From Forficula auricularia (lineage: Eukaryota > Arthropoda > Insecta > Dermaptera > Forficulidae), in the NCBI GenBank assembly GCA_024734495.1, contig JALMQS010000915.1, positions 62,001-126,000 of the forward strand: a stretch of DNA of 64,000 nt, read 5' to 3'. Made by a program: the position numbers and the translations under genes. The notes beneath the pieces are model-generated. The model did no database searches, was not told where the DNA came from, and saw only the letters and a list, made by a program, of their open reading frames with translations. Positions 34,401 through 43,300 of this stretch are shown piece by piece. Position 1 is the stretch's first letter. Every line of letters starts with the position of its first letter.

Positions 34401-37400
34401 ATCAGCTTTAGAGGTGTATGAATTTATTTTTATTTGTATTAATGCTCATTTAAAATAGAGTTAAAACACAACAGTATTAAGAGAAAGTTTTAGGAAAGTG
34501 AAAATATGCGTAAATTAACGATAAATAAAAATAGGGGATATTGATAAACGAAATGCAATCACAAGAGATAAAAATGAATTTTTTTTTAATAAAATCAAAA
34601 CCACAAAAGGCCCTAAACCACAAAAATGGACTAAATGTGTGCTTTTATTATTATATTTGTCATTCGACTTCTCTTTAGAAAAATCTTACGAGAAATTTAA
34701 TAAGCAGATTTGACCGATGAAACGATTTAAGGTAGTTGTTTCGCGACAATACTAGCAAAAAGTTAATGCTAGAGTATATAGAACAGACAATAAGGATTCA
34801 TAATTCATAAGCCCAAAACTTGGGGGGGTCAGATAGGCTAGACGGTAGCGTGACAGCGAGCTAACCAGGGGACCCGGGTTCGAATCGGACTCGAGGCATC
34901 CAGCTAAAATCTGACCCCCGGGGGTAGAGACAAATTTTAAAAAAATAATAACTAGTATCGTAATTGGGCTTATGGCTAGAAAGACCGAAAAGCCAAAAAA
35001 AACAAAAAAAAAAACAAAAAAAAAAAAGCCCAAAACTTTTTGCTGTTTATGTACCGATTCTAGCCAATCCCGTGCTCGTTTGACAAATCTGGCATCATTG
35101 TAAGAGATTGAATATCTTAATATATATAAATCTCGTGTCACAATGTATGTTCTCAATGGACTCCTAAACCACTGAACCGATTATAATAAAATTCGCACAC
35201 CATGTGCAGTTCGATCCAACTTGAGAAATAGGATAGTTTAAATCTCAAATTATAGTCGCAATTTTAATTTATTGCTAATTATTTGTCTGTTATTATTTGA
35301 CAGTCATTTGACTCCAAATGATTCTAACAGATGTCGATACCTTTCGACTGGGTTGAGTAAGTAATCAATAGATGGCGCTGCTATGGTAAATCTACGAACG
35401 TGTCATATAAGCTACATTTTAACAGCATAATTACCACGTGTTGTTGACGCTATAAAATTAATTAAATTTATTTTGTAGTGAACGAAATACCGTATAATTC
35501 AATTATTTCCACTTTTTAAATTTTTGGTGTTAGCATAGCCGGCCACGTGTTACTTAGACTGAAGTGTAAATTGCATTCATATTATAATGAAGATAATACA
35601 GTTAAATTAATCCTGTTTTTTACTTATTTGTGCTTCATTGATCAAAACTTTATAATTTAATAATTATTTGAATCATGAATGGCTCAGTCAACGGGCGATT
35701 TTGGCAGCCAAAAACGTTGATGTTGACGAAATTAACTTCCAGATACAACAGTTGTTACCAGGCGATCTGATGTCTTTTAAATCAATCGATACTGTTGTTG
35801 ATGAAAATGAAAGTATAAATTTTCCGATTGAATTTTAAATTCATTAGATATCCCTGGAATGCCACCACATAATCTTCGATTAAAGATTGGTTCCCCTATT
35901 ATTCTCCTCCGTAATTTGAATCCACCTCAATTATGTAACGGTACGCGTTTGGTCATCAAAAAGATCACCGGAAACATTCTTGAAGCAACCATTTTGGCTG
36001 GGAAGTTTAAAGGAAAAATGGTCCTGCTGCCACGTATTCCGATGATACCATCAGATTCTACCATACCCTTCAAAAGGCTACAGTTTCCAATTCGTTTAGC
36101 TTTCGCCATGTCTATAAATAAATCTCAAGGTCAAACAATGTCCATTTGTGGTTTAGATTTGGAAAATACATGTTTTTCTCATGGGCAACTATATGTTGCG
36201 TGTTCACGTGTTGGGAAACCGTCGAATCTATTTGTGTTAGCTAAAGACAGGTTAACCAAAAACATTGTGCACCGATTGGTGTTAAATTAAATTGAAATTG
36301 AAAGTATTTATAATTCAAAAAATAGATATCAATGTTTAAAAGTTTAAGACTGTCTGCCTTGCCTACCTCATTTATGAGTTTAAGCGTCACATGTTATTTA
36401 CTGTATTATACTGTAATATACTTATTTGTTATAAAATTAAATGGAAATAATAAATCTGATAAATTTTTATTTTGTATTGATTTCTGCTTAATATCAAGTG
36501 TAAGAACATTTTAATTAATTGTGTTCAACGTACTTCCCCTTCAAATCTCAATCCAGTGAATTTGTATACCAACATCAACATTTTCGTCTTTGTTCGTAAA
36601 TAATTTCATTGTACTAAAGGGTTATAGTAGTAGAAAGTCAAATAAGGGAGATCACCATATTTTTTTACAAATACTATCTGTGTGAAAAAGCATAGTGGAC
36701 TCCGTGACTGATGTTCTCTTATCGTTCCTCTTAGATTGTTTACTATAATGTAATATAACAAAAACTTTAGCCACAGCAACGCGTGGCCGGGTCAGCTATA
36801 TATATATAAAAAAAAAAAAAAAAAAAACAATTTACATAAAAAGGTAATCAATTTTGGACACCTCATACTTTCATTCCGAGACGCCGCCCGCCAGGGTGAA
36901 AGCCCGCCCGGAGGGCCTAAGCTGGGACAGGCGTGCCGGAGGCACGCCGGGTACGGCTAGTTTTTATATTAAAATGACAGATAAAATACATTTATAAAGA
37001 TTTATTTATTTCTATAAAAATTGTTTTGTTATTTTGTAACCTTATGAAAATTATAATTTTGAAAAAATCTAGCCCATGCGCTCTTTATACATTTTTCGCT
37101 GGTTAAATAAATGCGCTGTTGCCAAATTGTTTTAGTGTAAATTTTTTTATACGAAACTGTGTTGTAACTATGAATCAAAATTGTCTTAAAATATGTATTG
37201 GTTATTGTTTAATGTTGGTTTAGTTTTTTATAAAAATTGTAAGAAGGGTTTCTTAATTATAATTAAATATGTATGTAAATTTCCGATATCCCGTATAGTG
37301 AAATGTATAAGAGTCTGAAAAACTCGATTTTTGAAATTTAATATCTCCGGAACTGTATTGTTCATAAATTTCGTTTTGCCACCAATCGATGCAGAAGTAA

Positions 37401-37976
37401 TAATCTGTCTAAATTTCAAAAAAAAAAAATCCTAAGAAAACCCATTTGGCGGAACAACTACCTTAAGAACCTGAATTTATTTAGTATAATTGGCAACATT
37501 TCATTTGTTTGGATTTGATATTTGGTTCCAGAGGATTTATCAATCTTCTATAGTATAACTAATCGAAGAATGGAAACGCCAAAATATTCGATTTCAAAAA
37601 ATCATGTGTAAAGATTTCGAAATTGAAAATGGTTAAGATTACTTATTGAAAATTTCTAAATTTTTTATTAAATTCTAATCCAATTAATTTGGTATATTAT
37701 ATTTAGTAGAAAGATTTTACTCCTTATTTCGTGCCCCTACTTTTAATTTCTTCTAATAGGATTTATTATAGGTTGAAATATAAAAAACATGAATTTTTTA
37801 GTAGTTTAATTTAGCTTTGGCCTCTGACCGATCCATATAATTATAAAAGTTCCATTTAATACTTCAAGCTAATAATGTAAACAAATTTACCCAATTTGCC
37901 GTATTCGTTCAAATTTTACGGGATAGGAGCCATGCGGAGTTATTGTGAACCTAATAAGAATCTCTGTGCGATAAAG

Positions 37977-38008
<32 letters not shown>

Positions 38009-38315
38009 ATATATATATATATACTAGCTGACGACCAGGCCTTCGGCCCGGCGTCACTAGCCCCTGGCGGGGAGCGTCTCGTTCATACCAATTTAATAAT
38101 TGAAATTTAAAATCTTACTGTAAGTATCGAAAGAATGTGCTGAATGAAATTGATTCAAAAATAAGGAAGAATAAGGAAAGATTTATTTAACACATTGCCT
38201 AAGCACGATCACTATCTGACCAATCAGAATCGTTCTAATAATTTAACGCTTTGGCATTGGCTATGCACTGGCCAATCAGATCGTTTCCACATACATATAT
38301 ATCCACATACTTTTC

Positions 38316-38357
<42 letters not shown>

Positions 38358-39695
38358 TATATATATATAAAATTAAAGTTTTGTCTGTACAGTGGTCCAA
38401 ATCACGCCAAATTTTGGTTGCACATGTTTCAAGCAAAGTTATGAACGAAAACACTCTCAACAAAATTCCTGTCTGTCTGTTTGTTTACGTGGTTTCCGCG
38501 AAAAGTTGCTCACTATTCACGTAAAAACGGCAGAAGGGATTACTATGAAATTTCAAATTTGGATCAGATGTCTTCTAACTTACGTTTATTGCTATATAAT
38601 GTTATGATATTTTGATTGAAAGGGGTTTGGGGGGGGGGGGGGGGGGCACACGAATGGAAATTATCAAATAACTCCTAAACTATTAACTTTACGGCAAATT
38701 TTTTTATGAGTAAAGTTGTAGGGGATGTGATTTCTGACAACTTTTGTTTAAAAATTCCCCCCCCCAAAAAAAAAACACCCAAAAAGGGAGGGAGGATGAA
38801 AAAATGTAAATTCTTGCCCTTGGAGCAAACTCAACCAAATTTTGTATACATAATCTGTGGGCCTCTAGAGAGCTGGAAATCCAAAAAATAACTACACAAA
38901 ATGGGCGAGGGTCAAAAATGTAAATTCTTGCTCTTGGACCAAACTCAACGAAATTTTCTATACATAATCTGTTAACTTAGCTCATAATAAAATTTGCCGA
39001 AGAGTTAATAGTTTAAGAGTTATTTGATAATTTTCATTCGTGCCCCCCCCCCAACCCCCTTTCGGCGTCAAAATATCAAAACTTTAAATAGCTATAAACG
39101 TAAGTTAGGAGACACCTGATGCAAATATGAAATTTCATAATAATCCCTTGAGCCGTTTTTACGTGAATCGTGAGCAACTTTTCGCGAAACCACGGAAACA
39201 TAAAGACAGACAGGAATTTTGTTGAGGGTGTTTAAAAAAAAATAAAAAAAAAAAAATATAACTAGTATGTCGTAATTAGGCTTATGGCTAAAAAGGCCGA
39301 AAAGCCAAAAAAAAAACTTTCTTGAAACGTGTGCAATTAAAATTTGGCGTGATTTGGACTAATGTACAGATAAAACCTTAATTTTATATATATAGATTAA
39401 AACAATAGAATAAATATATATTATTTTTTTACCTAAGTAGAGTCCAACTTGGGGAATCGTCGATACGAGAATAAAATATAAACCAAGTAAACATAAAGCC
39501 GCATAATATTCCGGTTATAAAAGAGAATAAAAATGACTTCCCAGGCCTGTGAGTTACTGAAAAACAAAACAAAACAAGAAATTATATTAACGAAAATGAA
39601 TTTAGAGTCAAATCAAAGATATTAATAGATATGATTATAAATAGTTTTCTAATTAATATATCACAGAGAGTTGTTTTTGACCGCGTTTTTAAACA

Positions 39696-39731
<36 letters not shown>

Positions 39732-40270
39732 CTAGACTACTGGTGGTTGAGGCTATTGGAGTCAGCTGAATTTTAAGTCTGGACCAAGAGAGAATGAAAA
39801 AGGCATATTCCAGCATCATTTCGCGATTAGCCCGCATGACGCTTTTTACCAAACACTGATATGGATCACCTAGTGATTAGAAAACTATTTAATTTCACTA
39901 TTTCTTTCACAGAAATATTATATATAAATTCAGATATTATTATTACTTAATATCTGACAAAAATCACCTGCATTCGATTCGCGATTGAATCAAATATAGT
40001 AAACTCATGATTAATTGATAGCAATACCTTACACACGTGTTAAGAGATTGAGCGCGCTGGACTGGGGGATTGAAGTGCACAACATCACAGATTACAAATT
40101 CACTAAGAGTGATCTTATCCGTGTTTGATAAGAGCGTCATGCGGGCTAATCGCGAAGTGATGCTGGATCATTCCTTTTAGATGGATCACACCTTTTTCAC
40201 TCTCTCTTGGTCCAGATCGTAAGCTTTAGCTGACTCCAACCAGCCTCAACCTTCCAGCAGTAGTCTAGCG

Positions 40271-40301
<31 letters not shown>

Positions 40302-43300
40302 TGTTTAAAAACGCAGGTCCGAAAACAACTAACTCTCGTTGATATTAATTATTCTTTAATATATTAATTGGAAAAATATATAAAAAAATTCGATTATTTC
40401 TTACACAGAAATATATAAATTCAGATATTATTATTACTTAATATCTGACAAAAATCACCTGCATTCGATTCGCGATTGAATCAAATATAGTAAACTCATG
40501 ATTAATTGATAGCAATACCTTACACACGTGTTAAGAGATTGAGCGCGCTGGACTGGGGGATTGAAGTATATAACATCACAGATTACAAATTCACTAGGTG
40601 ATCTTATCCGTGTTTGATAAGAGCGTCATGCGGGCTAATCGCGAAATGATGCTGGATCATTCCTAGATGGATCACACCTTTTTCACTCTCTCTTGGTCCA
40701 GATTTAAGATTTAGCTGACTCCAATAGCCTCAACCAACAGTAGTCTAGCGTATATATATATATATATATATATATTTTGTTTAAAAAACGCGGTCAAAAA
40801 ACAACTAACTCTCTTTGATATATTAATTATTCTTTAATATATTAATTGGAAAACTATTTAAATTCATTATTTCTTACACAGAAATATATAAATTCAGATA
40901 TTATTATTACTTAATATCTGACAAAAATCACCTGCATTCGATTCGCGATTGAATCAAATATAGGAAACTCATGAGATATGATTATATTGCATGTAAAAAT
41001 TATATATGTTCTATATTAAATTTAGGAATTTTACTTAGAGAAAGTGGTGTAGGTTTTAGGTGAAACATGATATTAATTAATAAAGTAAAGGGTGTGTAGT
41101 TTCACAGTGAATGAAATAAAACTCAAAGAGGTTTATAAAAACTCAATATATTTGGGATTATTAGTCCATCATCAGGAGTTTAACCTTTAAACTCCTGATG
41201 ATGGACTAATAATCCCAAATATATTGAGTTTTTATAAACCTCTTTGAGTTTTATTTCATTCACTGTGAAAGTACACACCCTTTACTTTTATTAATTTAAA
41301 TTTAGAAAGTAATATAATAATTAGCGCAATGGCTAGAACACTTGACTAGTAAGCTGCTAGGCTGTGAATCGAATCTAAATCCGTCAGTTTTGCAAATTTT
41401 CATCTAAAAAGCCATTAAATACAGAAAGCACGTGTAAATAATTTTTCAGAACTTGATATGGAGAGATACTCAAGTAGAAGTTACCATCAACGCTCAAAAA
41501 TAAGTATGGTATTCAATAGTCTATGGTCAAAGGTATATTCCAGGATACGTTTATAAAAAGTTTGTCAAAAATCCCATTTAAATTTTTTTGCAACGAAATT
41601 TTCTCTGGAGAGAGACGGACTGGTAGAAACTTTAATTGAATGTAATGGAAGACAGCCCAGAGGTAGTGAGGATAGAAAAAATTAACACATATAAAATAAG
41701 GTGTAATTTATTGGAATCCTTCCTCCTTTCCTTTCAAACCGACGTTTCGGAGGATTTTCCCTCCTTCTTCAGGGTTTCAAAGGGTCAATGAATAAAACAA
41801 ATAAAATGTTTCCTTCTTCTCTCCACAGTAGTGTTCAAAAACTTTCTTAATTTTTAATTAGATGATTAAGAAAAGGAGGAAAAAAATTTGTTTTTTCTAT
41901 GCCTTTGTTAAAAATGAAGAAAGTTTTTGAACACTACTGTGGAGAGAAGAAGGAAACATTTTATTTGTTTCATTCATTGACCCTTTGAAACCCTGAAGAA
42001 GGAGGAAAAATCCTCCGAAACGTCGGTTTGAAAGGAAAGGAGGAAGGATTCCAATAAATTACACCTTATTTTATATGTGTTAATTTTTTCTTTCCTCACT
42101 ACCTCTGGGCTGCCTTCCATTACATTCAATTAATCCCATTTAAAAATTGTACAATTTTTAATTTAAAATTTTGTTATCCACGTACACGACGAAGACTTGT
42201 TTTTTTCTTTTCTTTTTAACAAATAGATAAATATTCCTGACGTTGATAGGGATGTGGGGAAGACGAAAAAAAATTATTATTATCAAATGTATTTAAATAA
42301 AATAATTTTATAAAAAAATATATTATAGAATAGATTTTTTTTACAGTTTCTGTCTATAAATCGGATAAAAATTATGTCATTGAAAATATAATATTTGAAT
42401 AAAATGCTAAAAATAAAAGCATCAAGGCTGTTTTTTCATAGCGAATTTCAGAAGTTAATAAATAATTAAACAATTACTGTACAACAAATAAAAACAGTGT
42501 TACTAAATGTAGCAAGGAAAATCTTGCTTCTTTATCTTTATATTAATCTAATCATTCTTTTACTTCTAGGAGTATTTAATCAATAAGGAAAAACTTGCTA
42601 ACCATTTTGTAAAAATATGCTGAATATTCTAGAAAAAAGCGTTTAGGTAAGCTTTTAATTAACATTAAGTAATATACATAATAATATAAATAATTAAAAT
42701 AGGGTCAAAGCTAAAAAAAAATCCGACAATCTAAATGGTGTTCATCTTTATCTAATTGCTATCTAAAAAGGATTTCCTATTATATCAAGAACAGATCCAG
42801 GGTGGCCCATGACCCCTGCCGTGAAATCATTTTGCCTTCACTAGTACATATTTTTAAAATCCACGAAAAGCTCAGATAAATATATTTTAAAATTTCATTT
42901 ATAATTACTTTTATTACAATTTATTTAAATTTATTTATTTTTTTTTATTTTTTTTAATTCTTATTTAATTTAAAAAATAGGAGGGGGTTAAAAATTAAAA
43001 TTATAATATTTTCAAACTAACAAAAACAAGAAAAATGAAATATACTATAAAATGAACCTATAATAACGAAAATATTTTTTCTGGGGGGGGGGGGGGTCAA
43101 AAAATAAAAATCTAGGCCATTTGACCAAACTCAACCAAATTTTGTACACATAAGTGAGCTACCAGAAGACTAAAAATGTAAAAACTAACCTCCCAAAAAG
43201 GGGAGAAGCTAAAAATTAAAATCTAGGCCCTTGTACCAAACTCAACCAGAAGTGTATGGTAAAGTCAAGTGGATGACCACATCAGAACGTGTCAATTTAT

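Larger units (their letters stand above)
41583..42131. mobile_element. Penelope-type palindrome with two intact hammerhead cores
   Basis: Inserted in a repeat known from 28440-28570, with the duplication AATCCCATTTAAA on both sides (from 41570 and from 42132). The empty site is visible near 28551. The interior is palindromic around 41870. The element may be a pair of terminal repeats left after loss of the coding part. Confidence 0.75.
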
